DNA of 64,000 nt. Origin: Afipia sp. Lineage in GTDB: Bacteria; Pseudomonadota; Alphaproteobacteria; Rhizobiales; Xanthobacteraceae. The stretch spans positions 1,634,001 to 1,698,000 of the forward strand of contig JANQAK010000001.1 in NCBI GenBank assembly GCA_024707075.1, in the 5' to 3' direction. Under the pieces are notes generated by a model. It did no database searches. It worked only from the letters and a program-made list of their open reading frames with translations, and was not told the DNA's origin. The translations under genes and the position numbers were made by a program. Below are positions 29,452 to 38,985 of the stretch, one piece after another; within the stretch, counting starts at the first letter, position 1, and every line of letters starts with the position of its first letter.

Positions 29452-31921
29452 ATGAACTTCACCACCCCCCTCCCCATCGATGCGGTGCTCGGCGATCTCG
29501 CCGCGACTTTCGCGCGCAGCAGCACCGCCGTGCTGGTCGCACCGCCAGGCGCGGGCAAGACCACGCGCGTGCCGCTCGCATTGCTGGACGCGGCATGGAC
29601 GAAGGACAAGAAGATCATCGTGCTGGAGCCGCGCCGCATTGCCGCGCGCGCCGCCGCCGAGCGCATGGCGCAGACACTGGGCGAGAAAGTCGGCGAGACC
29701 GTTGGTTATCGCGTGCGGTTCGGATCGAAAATCTCGCGCGCGACGCGGATCGAAGTCGTCACCGAGGGCATCTTCACCCGGCAGATTCTCGACGATCCGG
29801 AATTGTCCGGGGTCGCCGCCGTGCTGTTCGATGAATTTCACGAGCGCTCGCTCGACGCGGACTTGGGGTTGGCGCTGGCGCGGGACGCGCAGCAGGGTTT
29901 GCGCGAGAATCTGCGCATTCTGGTGATGTCCGCGACGCTCGACGGCGCGCGGGTGGCGAAGCTCTTGGGCGACGCGCCGGTGATCGCCAGCGAAGGCCGC
30001 GCTTTTCCCGTGGACACGCGCTATCTCGGCCGCAAGCCGGATGTGCAGATCGAGCGCCAGATGGCGGATGCCATTGCCACGGCATTGCGCGCCGATGCCG
30101 GTTCGGTGCTGGCGTTCCTGCCGGGTGCAGCCGAAATCCGCCGCACGCAGACGTTTCTTGCCGAGCGCGTCAGCGATCCCAACACCGAGATCGTGCCGCT
30201 GTTCGGCGCGCTCGAGGCGACTGTGCAGGACCGTGCCATTTCGCCTGCGCCGAAGGGCCAGCGCAAGGTGGTGCTAGCGACGTCCATTGCCGAAACATCG
30301 CTGACCATCGAGGGCGTCCGCATCGTGGTCGATTCCGGCATGGCGCGCGTGCCGCGTTATGAACCTGATATAGGTCTCACACGGCTTGAAACCATCCGCG
30401 CCTCGCGCGCTGCCGTCGATCAGCGCCGCGGCCGCGCCGGTCGTACCGAGCCCGGCATCTGCTACCGGCTGTGGGACGAGCCGCAGACCGTCGCTCTCGA
30501 AGCCTATACGCGCTCTGAAATTCTCTCCGCCGATCTGTCGTCGCTGGTGCTCGATCTCGCGCATTGGGGCACGACCGATCCATCCACGCTGGCGTTTCTC
30601 GATCCGCCACCAGTCCCGGCGTTGACCGAAGCGCGCGCTGCTGCGTGAACTGAACGCGATCGATGACTCCGGTCGCATCACGCCGGAAGGCAACAGCCTG
30701 CGCGCGCTGGCGCTGCCGCCGCGGCTGGCGCGTATGATCGTGGATTCGCATCGTCTGGGTTCGGGCGAGGAGGCCGCGTCGATCGCCGCCATTCTCACCG
30801 AGCGCGGCCTCGGCGGCGACAGCGCCGATCTCGATGCGCGGCTGGATCACTTCCGCCGCGACCGTTCGCAGCGCGCGCAAAGCGCGCGGCAGCTCGCGGA
30901 GCGCTGGGCGAAACAGGTGGCGGCGGGCGAGCCGTTCGGCATCGAGGATCACTCGCCGTCCACAGGCATCATGCTGGCGCTGGCGTTCCCGGACCGCGTG
31001 GCGAGGAATCGCGGCAACGGCTCGTTCGTACTGGCCAACGGACGCGGCGCATCCGTCGAGCAGACGTCCGCGCTGGCGAAATCACCCTACATCGCTGTCG
31101 CTGAACTCACAGGCACGGCGGCGAACGGGCGCATCCTGCTGGCCGCGCCGATCACGCAAACCCAGATCGAACAGCAGTTCGCCGATCATATCCAGACCGA
31201 CGACGAGGTCACGTTCGACAGATCGGCCATGGCGTTGCGCGCGCGCCGCAGGAAGAAGCTGCACGCGATCACGCTGTCTGAACAGCCGCTGTCGATTGTG
31301 CCGTCGGCGGAGACCGCGCGTGTGCTGGCGGATGGTCTTGTCGCGGCGGGCATCGATCGCCTGCCGTGGTCGAAACCCCTCAAGCAATGGCGTGACCGCG
31401 TGATGTTTCTGCGCGCGGCGTCTCCGGATGAATGGCCTGATCTCTCAGACAATGCGCTGGCGGAATCGCGGGATGACTGGCTCGTGCCCGCCCTGTTCCA
31501 TAAAATTTCGCTCGCGAGCTTTTCCGCAGGCGATCTGTCCGATGCGCTGATGGCCTTGCTGCCGTGGGACATGCGCACGCGTCTCGACCGCGAAGCGCCG
31601 ACGCATTTCGAGGCACCGACGGGGACCTCGCTGCCGATCGATTACGAGGCCGAACAGGGACCGACCATCGCCGTGCGCTTGCAGGAACTGTTCGGGCTGA
31701 CGATTCATCCGTCGATTGCGAAGGGGAAGATTCCGCTGGTGCTGGAATTGCTGTCTCCCGCGCACCGGCCGGTGCAGGTGACGCGCGATCTGCCGGGTTT
31801 CTGGCGCGGCTCTTACGCCGCCGTGCGCACCGATCTGCGCGGGCGCTATCCGCGCCATCCCTGGCCGGAAGATCCTGCCTCCGCGCCGCCGACCCGCCGC
31901 GTCAAGCCGCGCGGAACCTGA
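29452..31921 (+). pseudogene. hrpB: ATP-dependent helicase HrpB, frameshifted
   Basis: The gene encodes a DEAH-box RNA helicase. The P-loop is APPGAGKTT (residues 30-38) and the DEAH-like motif is LFDEFHERSLD. QRRGRAGRTEPGICYRL is motif VI. The frame breaks at 30631-30639, inside a GCGCGCGC tract: the first frame ends TEARAAA-stop and the second continues LLRELNAIDDSGRITPEG. Restoring one GC dinucleotide gives TEARALLREL and a single reading frame of about 823 codons, the normal length. The whole C-terminal half (to GTSLPIDYEAEQ...PRRRVKPRGT-like end) is otherwise intact, so an assembly error is likely. The ATG at 29452 begins the conserved TTPLPIDAVLGDL. Confidence 0.9.
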
Positions 31922-31923
31922 TG

Positions 31924-32139
31924 TCAGAATCGCTTGCGTCTGGGAGCCGGGATTCCATGAAGTTTCTCGCGCTGAATCTCAAGTCTGGCCAGCGCTTGCA
32001 TCGCGGATTTATGCAGAGAGGCTGACAGCTTCAACGACATCGCGCGAAGCTCCAACTGAGAAATATACTTATTTAATTCGCTGATACTAAGGGCTGCGAT
32101 ATCATCATCTGTCTCTGGAAAACCGGATCGCTTTCCCAT
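31924..32139 (-). CDS. Small hypothetical protein
   Basis: A 71-residue ORF with an ATG at 32139 preceded by GGCAGG. Residues 10-45 (DDDIAALSISELNKYISQLELRAMSLKLSAS) could form a helix or short coiled coil; the tail is basic (PAPRRKRF). It looks broadly like short coiled-coil proteins of this clade but I cannot assign a family. The region (32030-32240) is more AT-rich than its neighbours, which may indicate transfer. Its stop is 2 bases from the hrpB stop on the other strand. Confidence 0.45.
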   Translation of the reverse strand: MGKRSGFPETDDDIAALSISELNKYISQLELRAMSLKLSASLHKSAMQALARLEIQREKLHGIPAPRRKRF

Positions 32140-32370
32140 GTATCGCCTGCCAAGGTTATTTCATATTTCCCGCTATTCTACCTCTTGGGGGCCATGGTTG
32201 TCTAAGTGTCTGTCTCAGCGTAAGATAATGAAACACGTCTAGCCGTTCGTCTTCATTAACCTTTCGCTCACCCTTATCGCCGAAAACGCTCTCTTGGCTG
32301 GACCGGTTAGGTTCAAGTTTCGGCCAGTATGGTCAGGTCCGCGTGGACCGGTTGAGTGCAGGTGTGCGTC

Positions 32371-32910
32371 ATGCGTGGCATCATGATTCTGGCAGCCATT
32401 CTCGTCGTGCTCGGCACGTCGATGGCGCAGTTCGCCGACAAGATCTCCACCGATAAGGCGCAGGCCAGGGCTGTCGACAAGGCCAGGGCCATGAACGCCT
32501 TCGCGTCGATGCAGCCGCAAACCACGGGACAGGCTGGCGCGCGCAGCGTCACCGTCCCGCGCGACAGCAGCGGGCATTTCCAGACCGAGGGCCGCGTCGA
32601 TGGCCGCCGCCTCGGATTCATGGTCGATACCGGCGCATCGGTGATCGCGCTCAACGAAACCTCCGCGGCGCAGATCGGCGTGCGCCCGCTGCGCAGCGAT
32701 TACACGGCCAATGTCTCCACCGCCAACGGCTCGGTGAAGGCCGCGCGCACGCGGCTTGCGATGGTCGATGTGGGCGGACTTGTGGTGCGCGATGTGGATG
32801 CGCTGGTGCTGCCGGACTCGGCGTTGTCGGAAAATCTGCTCGGCCTGTCGTTCCTGTCGAAGCTCAAGCGCTTCGAATTCGCCGGCGGCAAGCTGGTGAT
32901 GGAGCAGTAA
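32371..32910 (+). CDS. Retropepsin-like aspartic protease (clan AA, TIGR02281 type)
   Basis: A 179-residue protein if it begins at the ATG 32371, which has an AGG about 8 bases upstream. An N-terminal hydrophobic segment (residues 5-20) anchors or exports it. The catalytic motif is FMVDTGAS with Asp86. GLSFLSKLKRFEFAGGKLVM near the C-terminus is typical of this family, as is ALNETSAAQIG after the active site. It is probably a periplasmic or membrane-anchored peptidase. It is a single gene. Confidence 0.87.
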   Translation: MRGIMILAAILVVLGTSMAQFADKISTDKAQARAVDKARAMNAFASMQPQTTGQAGARSVTVPRDSSGHFQTEGRVDGRRLGFMVDTGASVIALNETSAAQIGVRPLRSDYTANVSTANGSVKAARTRLAMVDVGGLVVRDVDALVLPDSALSENLLGLSFLSKLKRFEFAGGKLVMEQ

Positions 32911-32940
32911 TCTTCGTTTCAAACTTCACGGTCTATCGTT

Positions 32941-33030
32941 CGTCATGCCCGGACTTGTTCCGGGCATCCACGTCTTTCTTCCATGGACAATATCTGAGGC
33001 GTGGATGGCCGGGTCAAGCCCGGCCATGAC
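32941..33030. repeat. Palindromic repeat (CGTCATGCCCGG family)
   Basis: The outer arms CGTCATGCCCGG and the complement of CCCGGCCATGACG, with inner arms, form a large hairpin. The family recurs at 42685-42766, 46273-46304, 47469-47553 and 55080-55163. Confidence 0.85.
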
Positions 33031-33049
33031 GTTCAATATGTAATCGCTA

Positions 33050-33652
33050 TCACACCCGCCGGAACACCACGCTCAGGTTGTTCGCGGGCATTTCCGTGAT
33101 CGCCGGCGCTGAAAATCCCTCGGAGCGCGCCAGCGCCGCGACGCTCTCCAGATCGCGCAGCCCCCATTCCGGATTTCGCGTCTTCAAGCTCTCGTCGAAC
33201 GCCTCGTTGCTTGGCGTGGTGACGACGCCCGCCTGCCGATAGGGGCCATAAAGGTAAAGCGGCGCGCCTTGGGGCAGCAGCGCAGCGGCCCCGCGCAGCA
33301 AGCCCTCTGTCGCGCGCCACGGCGCAATGTGGATCATGTTGATGCACAGGATGGCATCGGCTTTCGCGACCGGCCAGCGATCCGATGCCGCATCCAGCAT
33401 CACCGGCGGCAACACGTTCGCGGCGCCGGTGTCCTGCGTCCACGCCGCGATGCTGTGCAGGGCGGCGTCTTCGGGGTCGGACGGCTGGAAGGTGAGGCCG
33501 GAAAAAGCCCGCGCGAAATGCACGACATGCTCGCCCGATCCACTGGCGATCTCGAGAACGAGGCCTGTCGCGGGAAGCGTGCCGCGCAGAACATCGAGAA
33601 TAGCGTCGCGGTTGCGTTCGGTCGCGGGATACTGAAGGCGGCGGTCGGTCAT
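33050..33652 (-). CDS. SAM-dependent methyltransferase, DUF938 type
   Basis: A 200-residue class I methyltransferase. The SAM motif I is VLEIASGSGEH (about 32-42). RRLQYPATERNRDAILDVL at the N-terminus and LCINMIHIAPWRATEGLL and YGPYRQAGVVTTPSNEAFDESL are the conserved blocks of the DUF938/UPF0585 family. The substrate is unknown. The ATG at 33652 starts the conserved N-terminus; the ORF extends a further 33 codons upstream without support. Confidence 0.85.
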   Translation of the reverse strand: MTDRRLQYPATERNRDAILDVLRGTLPATGLVLEIASGSGEHVVHFARAFSGLTFQPSDPEDAALHSIAAWTQDTGAANVLPPVMLDAASDRWPVAKADAILCINMIHIAPWRATEGLLRGAAALLPQGAPLYLYGPYRQAGVVTTPSNEAFDESLKTRNPEWGLRDLESVAALARSEGFSAPAITEMPANNLSVVFRRV

Positions 33653-33802
33653 GGTGTGTCCGATGTGAATGCTGGCTAAACGAACTCGCTGCCAATATGC
33701 CGCAATTCGTTCGTAAATGCGTGGCTCCCGCCTTTCCTCGGCTTGAGGCATTCGCTAAAGCTGCTGGACTTTATTCGCCATTTTTCCCCGTGAGGCCATT
33801 TG

Positions 33803-35302
33803 ATGTTTCCGAAGCCGAAGCCCGAACTCGTTCCCAATACCTACGCCTATGAATCCGAGCCGATGGTGAAGGCGACCGGGTTCCGCGAATACGACGCGCG
33901 GTGGCTGTTCGGCAAGGAAATCAACCTGATGGGCATTCAGGCGCTGGGCATGGGTCTTGGCACCCTGATCGGCGAGATGGGCCAAAAGCAGGAGATCGTC
34001 ACCGCGCATGATTTCCGCAGTTACTCGGCCTCGATCAAGTACGCGCTGATCTCGGGCCTTCTGGCGTCGGGCTGCAAGGTGCACGACATCGGACTTGCGG
34101 TGACGCCGATGGCGTATTTCGCGCAGTTCGAACTCGACGTGCCGTGCGTGGCGATGGTCACTGCCTCGCACAACGACAACGGCTGGACCGGCGTGAAGAT
34201 GGGCGCGAACCGTCCGCTCACCTTCGGCCCGGACGAGATGACCCGGCTGAAGGAGATCGTGCTCAACGCCGCGTTCAAGCTGAAGCCCGCGGGCGGCTAT
34301 CAGTTCCACGAGAATTTCCCGGCGTGCTACATCGCCGACCTCACCAAGCGGCCGAAACTCAAGCGCAAGCTGAAGGTCGTCGTGGCCTGCGGCAACGGCA
34401 CGGCAGGCGCATTCGCGCCGAAGGTGATGGAAGCGATTGGCTGCGAGGTGATCCCGCTTGATGTTGAGCTCGATCATACCTTCCCGAAATACAACCCGAA
34501 TCCCGAAGACATGGAAATGCTGCACGCGATCCGCGACGCGGTGCTTGAGCACAAGGCTGACGTTGGTCTCGGGTTCGACGGCGACGGCGACCGCTGTGGT
34601 GTGGTCGACAACACCGGCGAGGAAATCTTCGCCGACAAGGTCGGCGTCATGCTGGCGCGCGACATGTCCGCGATCCACAAGAACGCGCAGTTCGTGGTCG
34701 ACGTGAAATCGACCGGACTTTTTGTCACAGACCCGGTGCTGCAAAAGCAGGGCGCGCAGACGACCTACTGGAAAACCGGCCATTCCTACATGAAGCGGCG
34801 CACTCATGAACTGAAGGCACTGGCGGGCTTCGAGAAGTCCGGTCACTTCTTCTTCAACGCCCCGGTGGGCCGCGGCTATGACGATGGTCTCGTCTCGGCG
34901 ATTGCGATCTGCGAGATGCTCGACCGCGCGTCCGGCAAGACCATGTCGGACCTGAAGAACGCGCTGCCGAAAACGTGGTCGTCGCCGACCATGTCGCCGC
35001 ACTGCCCGGACGAGACCAAGTATGGAATCGTTACGCAGGTGGTGAAGCACTTCGAGGATTTGAAAGCCAAGGGTGCCAAGGTCGCCGGTCAGCCGATCCG
35101 CGATCTGGTGACGGTCAACGGCGTCCGCGTCACCTGTGAGGACGGAAGCTGGGGACTGGTGCGCGCATCATCCAACAAGCCTGAACTGGTTGTGGTGGTC
35201 GAAAGCCCGGTGTCGGAGCAGCGGATGCGCGACATGTTCGAGGCGATGGACTCGGTGCTGCGCACTCATCCGGAAGTCGGCGCGTACAACCAGAAGATCT
35301 GA
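33803..35302 (+). CDS. Phosphomannomutase/phosphoglucomutase
   Basis: A 499-residue alpha-D-phosphohexomutase. The catalytic phosphoserine is Ser122 in VTASHNDNGWTGVK (the family usually has TASHNP). The metal-binding loop is GFDGDGDRCG. The sugar-binding loop GFEKSGHFFF and the C-terminal phosphate site VRASSNKPELVVVVES are present. It interconverts hexose-1- and hexose-6-phosphates, supplying nucleotide sugars. The ATG at 33803 has GTGAGG upstream; a TTG lies 3 bases earlier. It stands alone, followed by an LprI-like gene. Confidence 0.92.
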   Translation: MFPKPKPELVPNTYAYESEPMVKATGFREYDARWLFGKEINLMGIQALGMGLGTLIGEMGQKQEIVTAHDFRSYSASIKYALISGLLASGCKVHDIGLAVTPMAYFAQFELDVPCVAMVTASHNDNGWTGVKMGANRPLTFGPDEMTRLKEIVLNAAFKLKPAGGYQFHENFPACYIADLTKRPKLKRKLKVVVACGNGTAGAFAPKVMEAIGCEVIPLDVELDHTFPKYNPNPEDMEMLHAIRDAVLEHKADVGLGFDGDGDRCGVVDNTGEEIFADKVGVMLARDMSAIHKNAQFVVDVKSTGLFVTDPVLQKQGAQTTYWKTGHSYMKRRTHELKALAGFEKSGHFFFNAPVGRGYDDGLVSAIAICEMLDRASGKTMSDLKNALPKTWSSPTMSPHCPDETKYGIVTQVVKHFEDLKAKGAKVAGQPIRDLVTVNGVRVTCEDGSWGLVRASSNKPELVVVVESPVSEQRMRDMFEAMDSVLRTHPEVGAYNQKI

Positions 35303-35335
35303 GGCGGGCGTCAGTCGATACCAGAGGAGGTCGGT

Positions 35336-35806
35336 GTGAGATCATGGATCGTGATTCTTGCGGTCTTCCTCTCAACCGTGATCGCACAGGCGCAAACTTC
35401 AAAGGTAAGGCAGACCGTCGAAGCCTGCCTTGCTGCGTCGAAGGCCCGGCCTAACAGCGACACGTGCATCGGTGTGACATCGAATACCTGCATCGGGCCG
35501 GATGAGGGCGCGAAGCGGGACTCGGAAGTGATCGCGTGTCTCAACAGCGAACAACAGCAGTGGGACAAGGTCCTTAATGCGTCGTTCCAGGCGCTCGCAA
35601 AAGGTCTTGAGCCGGAACAGCAAAAGAAGCTGCGCGAGATGCAGCGCATCTGGTTGATGTCGCGTGCCTCGACCTGCGATTTCTACCAGGATTATTTCGA
35701 CGGCACGATGGCCAATCCGATGATCGCCAATTGCATGAACCGCGAAACGGCGCGTCGCGCGATTTTCCTCAAAGGCTTTGCCGACGATATGGCCCAGCGG
35801 AAATAG
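35336..35806 (+). CDS. LprI-like exported protein (DUF1311)
   Basis: A 156-residue protein with a signal peptide (residues 1-19, ending VIAQA). The mature part has conserved cysteines (VEACLAA, DTCIGVTSNTCIG, IACLNSEQQQWDKVLNASFQALAKG) and DFYQDYFDGTMANPMIANCMNRETARRA, the pattern of the DUF1311/lysozyme-inhibitor LprI family. It begins at a GTG (35336) behind a strong GAGGAGG site. A periplasmic lysozyme-inhibitor role is possible but family members are diverse. It ends next to the convergent Lrp gene. Confidence 0.82.
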   Translation: MRSWIVILAVFLSTVIAQAQTSKVRQTVEACLAASKARPNSDTCIGVTSNTCIGPDEGAKRDSEVIACLNSEQQQWDKVLNASFQALAKGLEPEQQKKLREMQRIWLMSRASTCDFYQDYFDGTMANPMIANCMNRETARRAIFLKGFADDMAQRK

Positions 35807-36316
35807 CTAAGCCGCCGTCAGGGCCGGCACCGGCAGCGCCGTCACCGACTTGATTTTCTCCATGGCGAAGCGCGACGTGACGTTCTTCAGCGCCACCGCG
35901 CTGATGAGCTTCTTGTAGAAAATATCGTAGCTCTGCATGTCGGCGACGACCACGCGCAGCATGTAATCGACGTCGCCCGCCATGCGGTAGAACTCCATCA
36001 CTTCCGGCATGGCGCTGACGGCATCGGCGAATTTCTTCAGCCAGACGTCGGAGTGGTCGCCGCTTTCGACCGAGACGAACACCGTGATGCCGAGGCCGAT
36101 CTTGTTCTGATCGACCAGCGCCACGCGGCGCAGGATGATGCCTTCGGCTTCCATGCGCTGGATGCGCTTCCAGCATGGCGTCGAGGACAGGCCGACGCGA
36201 TCGCCGATTTCGGCAACCGACAGGGAAGCATCGTCCTGAAGCACCGTCAGAATCTTGCGATCTATCGCGTCAAGGCGGCGCGGAGCATCAAGAATTGCTA
36301 CAGCAGGGTCAGACAT
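35807..36316 (-). CDS. Lrp/AsnC family transcriptional regulator
   Basis: A 169-residue regulator. The N-terminal winged helix-turn-helix is RLDAIDRKILTVLQDDASLSVAEIGDRVGLSSTPCWKRI. The C-terminal ligand-binding RAM domain has GITVFVSVESGDH and MAGDVDYMLRVVVADMQSYDIFY. It probably responds to an amino acid; the target is unknown. The ATG at 36316 fits the family; the ORF start at 36388 would add an AT-rich, non-conserved 24 residues. Confidence 0.93.
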   Translation of the reverse strand: MSDPAVAILDAPRRLDAIDRKILTVLQDDASLSVAEIGDRVGLSSTPCWKRIQRMEAEGIILRRVALVDQNKIGLGITVFVSVESGDHSDVWLKKFADAVSAMPEVMEFYRMAGDVDYMLRVVVADMQSYDIFYKKLISAVALKNVTSRFAMEKIKSVTALPVPALTAA

Positions 36317-36408
36317 TAGCAGAACTTTCTTCCATAATTGAGGGCTGATACCCTCATATATAGAAAAATCTTCTCTGACAAGTCCCAACCTGTGACCTTA
36401 GAGCAGCT

Positions 36409-37356
36409 CTATGTCGTCGCGGCGATCGCGCCGGAGGCCAGAAGGGCATCAACTTCAGTACGTTGCGGGGAGGCAAAGGCTCCTCCGAACCGGGTGCATT
36501 TCAGCGCGGCCGTGGCGGAGGCGAACCGCATGGCCTCTTCGATCGGCTGACCTTCAGCGATGGCCAACGTGAACGCACCGTGGAAGGCGTCGCCCGCTCC
36601 CAACGTGTCTACGGTGTGGACCGGGAACGCCGGCATGTGTTTCGGCTCGCCGTTGTCGTCCAGCCACTCCACCCCCTTCGCACCCGACGTGACGCCGAGA
36701 AAGGCGGGAGTCACCTGTGCCAGTTTGTGCAGCGCGGTTACATCGTCGCTCTCGCCCGCGGTGGCGTGCAGCGCTTCCGCCGAAAAGATGATATGGGAAG
36801 CAACCTGCAAAAGCCCTTCGCGCATCGACATCATCCGGTCGCCGTCGATGACGACGGGAATCCCGCGGCGCTTCGCTTCCGCGCACACATCGGTTCCGAA
36901 CTCGGCGCAGCGGCTTTCGATCAGAACAGCGTCGCAGTCTGCGAGCAGAGTGTCGGATGGCGGCAGGACCACGGTCCACAGCTTCGGATCGCGGAAAGTG
37001 GCGATGGTGCGCTCACCGCTCGGGTCGATCAGCACGCTGGAGATCGGCGTGACCACATCGTCGACAACAACAAGGCCGCTGGTGTCGATGCCTTCACTTT
37101 TGAACTGGTCGATGATGGCCGCATTGCTCGCCGCCAATGCGCCGCCGATCGGGCCTGTGAGCAGAACACGTCCACCGAGTCGTGAAATCGAAATGGCGGC
37201 GTTGGGCGAGTTACCGCCCGCGACTTCAACGAACTCGCTGGCATATTCCTTATGTCCGCGTGCAGGAACCTCCGGCACGCGAAAGATCAGGTCACGCACC
37301 GGCATGCCGATGCAGAGAATTCGCGGCGCGGTTTTCTTAAGGTTGCGGATGTTCAT
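36409..37356 (-). CDS. PfkB family carbohydrate kinase
   Basis: A 315-residue sugar kinase of the ribokinase fold. The N-terminal GG pattern VEVAGGNSPNAAISISRLGGRV is the first signature; the catalytic Asp256 is in VDTLGAGDAFHG, the second. AALKCTRFGGAFASPQRTEVDAL is at the C-terminus. It phosphorylates a sugar or nucleoside; the substrate is not clear. It starts about 94 bases from the nudC stop, same strand, so it may share a transcript. It is 92 bases from the Lrp gene, which could regulate it. Confidence 0.9.
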   Translation of the reverse strand: MNIRNLKKTAPRILCIGMPVRDLIFRVPEVPARGHKEYASEFVEVAGGNSPNAAISISRLGGRVLLTGPIGGALAASNAAIIDQFKSEGIDTSGLVVVDDVVTPISSVLIDPSGERTIATFRDPKLWTVVLPPSDTLLADCDAVLIESRCAEFGTDVCAEAKRRGIPVVIDGDRMMSMREGLLQVASHIIFSAEALHATAGESDDVTALHKLAQVTPAFLGVTSGAKGVEWLDDNGEPKHMPAFPVHTVDTLGAGDAFHGAFTLAIAEGQPIEEAMRFASATAALKCTRFGGAFASPQRTEVDALLASGAIAATT

Positions 37357-37449
37357 TGACGCTGCGCCTCGCCCCAGTAGTCATTCGCGGTGACCGGAAC
37401 AATCGATGAAACGCGATGCGGTTCCCGGCTCACGGAACCGCGTGGAATC

Positions 37450-38388
37450 TCACGCTTTTTGCGCAATCCAGTTGGCCAGAAGGTGATGCGCGATTGCGAC
37501 TGGATGAGGGCCTGTCAGGCCCTGCGGGTGCTGCCTCGCCAGCATCGCCACGGCTTCGTCACGGCTGAACCAGCGCGCGTCTTCGAGTTCGTTCTTGTCG
37601 ACGGTGATGTCGGTGGTGGTGGCGCGCGCGATGCAGCCGATCATCAGCGATGACGGATAGGGCCACGGCTGCGTCATGTAATACTGCACGTCGGTGCACT
37701 GGATGCCGGCCTCTTCGAGAATTTCGCGCTGGACGGCCTGTTCGATGGTCTCGGCTGCTTCGACGAATCCCGCGAGGCATGACCACATGGTCGGCGGAAA
37801 CTGCGCTTGACGTCCCATCAGGCATTTGTCGCCCGCCGTTACCAGCATGATGACCACCGGATCGGTGCGCGGAAAATGCTCGGTCTTGCAGCTCGGGCAC
37901 ACACGCTTCCAGCCGCCGTCCGCCATAGCAGTGCGGACGCCGCAATTGGCGCAGAAGCCGTGGCGCTGATGCCAGCTCACCAGCGATTTCGCCATGGCGA
38001 TGGTGGACAGCTCGCGCGCCGGCACGGCTCCGCTGGCGGCGACCGCGCGGAGGTTTTCCACGCCGACATCCTTGCGGCCCATCAGGTCTTCGGCGGCGGA
38101 GGCGCTGATGCCCATGCCGAAGATCGCCGCACCCTCATGCAGGCCGAGGAAGATGGTGCCGGGATTGGCGCCGAATTTCCGCGCCTCGTCCAGCGTCAGC
38201 AGTGCGCGTGGACCGTCCGCGCCCTGCGTCACCAGCAACGAATCGCGGTGGATGACATAGGCCCGCGCGTTGCGATCGCTTTCCAGCGCGAACAGTTTAT
38301 CGGCGTCGGTGCGGATATGCGCAGCGCGGTCGATGGGATGGGATACGAAGCCCGGTTGTCCGAGCGGAAATGGATTTTCTGTTGTCAT
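37450..38388 (-). CDS. nudC: NAD+ diphosphatase NudC (RNA decapping Nudix)
   Basis: A 312-residue Nudix enzyme that hydrolyses NADH and NAD-capped RNA. A zinc ribbon has Cys146, 149, 164 and 167 (CANCG...CPSC). The Nudix box GFVEAAETIEQAVQREILEEAG is at 207-228. MTQPWPYPSSLMIG just after is the NudC signature (usually SQPWPFP). All are intact. Two inverted repeats lie between its ATG (38388) and the HIT gene upstream on the same strand, so its promoter must lie in or near them. Confidence 0.95.
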   Translation of the reverse strand: MTTENPFPLGQPGFVSHPIDRAAHIRTDADKLFALESDRNARAYVIHRDSLLVTQGADGPRALLTLDEARKFGANPGTIFLGLHEGAAIFGMGISASAAEDLMGRKDVGVENLRAVAASGAVPARELSTIAMAKSLVSWHQRHGFCANCGVRTAMADGGWKRVCPSCKTEHFPRTDPVVIMLVTAGDKCLMGRQAQFPPTMWSCLAGFVEAAETIEQAVQREILEEAGIQCTDVQYYMTQPWPYPSSLMIGCIARATTTDITVDKNELEDARWFSRDEAVAMLARQHPQGLTGPHPVAIAHHLLANWIAQKA

Positions 38389-38415
38389 TGATTTTCAGCT
38401 CTGTGGGAAATCAGC

Positions 38416-38492
38416 CTAGTGTGGTGGTTCGCAAGCCCGCATCATTTCTACAGCATATCCATTTGCGGGCTTGCGAACCAAAACCACACTAG
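38416..38492. repeat. Inverted repeat 1, CTAGTGT-bounded
   Basis: The left arm is 38416-38441 and the right arm 38464-38492. They pair over 26 bases, with one extra AAA in the right arm (38480-38482) after the first ten bases from the end. The loop is 22 bases. The element begins and ends with CTAGTGT/ACACTAG. Confidence 0.9.
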
Positions 38493-38504
38493 AGTTATAA
38501 TTTT

Positions 38505-38580
38505 CTAGTGTCCTTTTGAATCCGAAGTTCGCTGTGGAGCGTGCTACGAAACGAGGCGAACTTCGGATTCAGGACACTAG
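38505..38580. repeat. Inverted repeat 2, CTAGTGT-bounded
   Basis: The left arm is 38505-38532 and the right arm 38556-38580. They pair over 25 bases, with one extra TTT in the left arm at the same position as in repeat 1. Ends are CTAGTGT/ACACTAG. The loop is 23 bases. The stop codon of the HIT gene (38569-38571) lies in the right arm. Confidence 0.9.
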
Positions 38581-38985
38581 CCAGATCTTGCGGCGCAGGG
38601 CGCCGATGAATGCCTCGACCTCCTGCGGGTCGTGAGGGAGGGCGGGCACCACGCCCCAGACCGGCCGCGGCCATGCCGCGTCGGTCGTCCGGCGCGCGAT
38701 GATATGGATGTGCAACTGGGACACGACATTGCCCAAGGCCGCGATGTTCAGCTTGTCGGGCTTGGCGATCTCTTTCAGCACACGCGCGACGCGGTTGATT
38801 TCGGCCGTAAGCTGCGCCTGCTCGACCTCACCGAGGTCGATGATCTCGACGGCGTCCGGGCGGCGCGGCACCAGCAGCAGCCACGGGTAATTCGCGTCCT
38901 TGATGACCAGTACACGCGACAGCGGGAGATCGCCGATGTTGATGGTGTCTTTTTCAAGCTGTGGATTCAGCGACCAGGCGGACAT
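38569..38985 (-). CDS. HIT family hydrolase
   Basis: A 138-residue protein. The HIT triad region is VVSQLHIHIIARRT (His92, His94); the first histidine of the usual H-x-H-x-H is replaced by Gln90, as seen in one subgroup of alphaproteobacterial HIT proteins. LLLVPRRPDAVEIIDL is the first conserved block and DAAWPRPVWG lies after the active site. It probably cleaves a nucleoside phosphoanhydride. The ATG is at 38985. The last three residues (LVS) and the stop come from inverted repeat 2, so the original 3' end may have been replaced. Confidence 0.88.
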   Translation of the reverse strand: MSAWSLNPQLEKDTINIGDLPLSRVLVIKDANYPWLLLVPRRPDAVEIIDLGEVEQAQLTAEINRVARVLKEIAKPDKLNIAALGNVVSQLHIHIIARRTTDAAWPRPVWGVVPALPHDPQEVEAFIGALRRKIWLVS

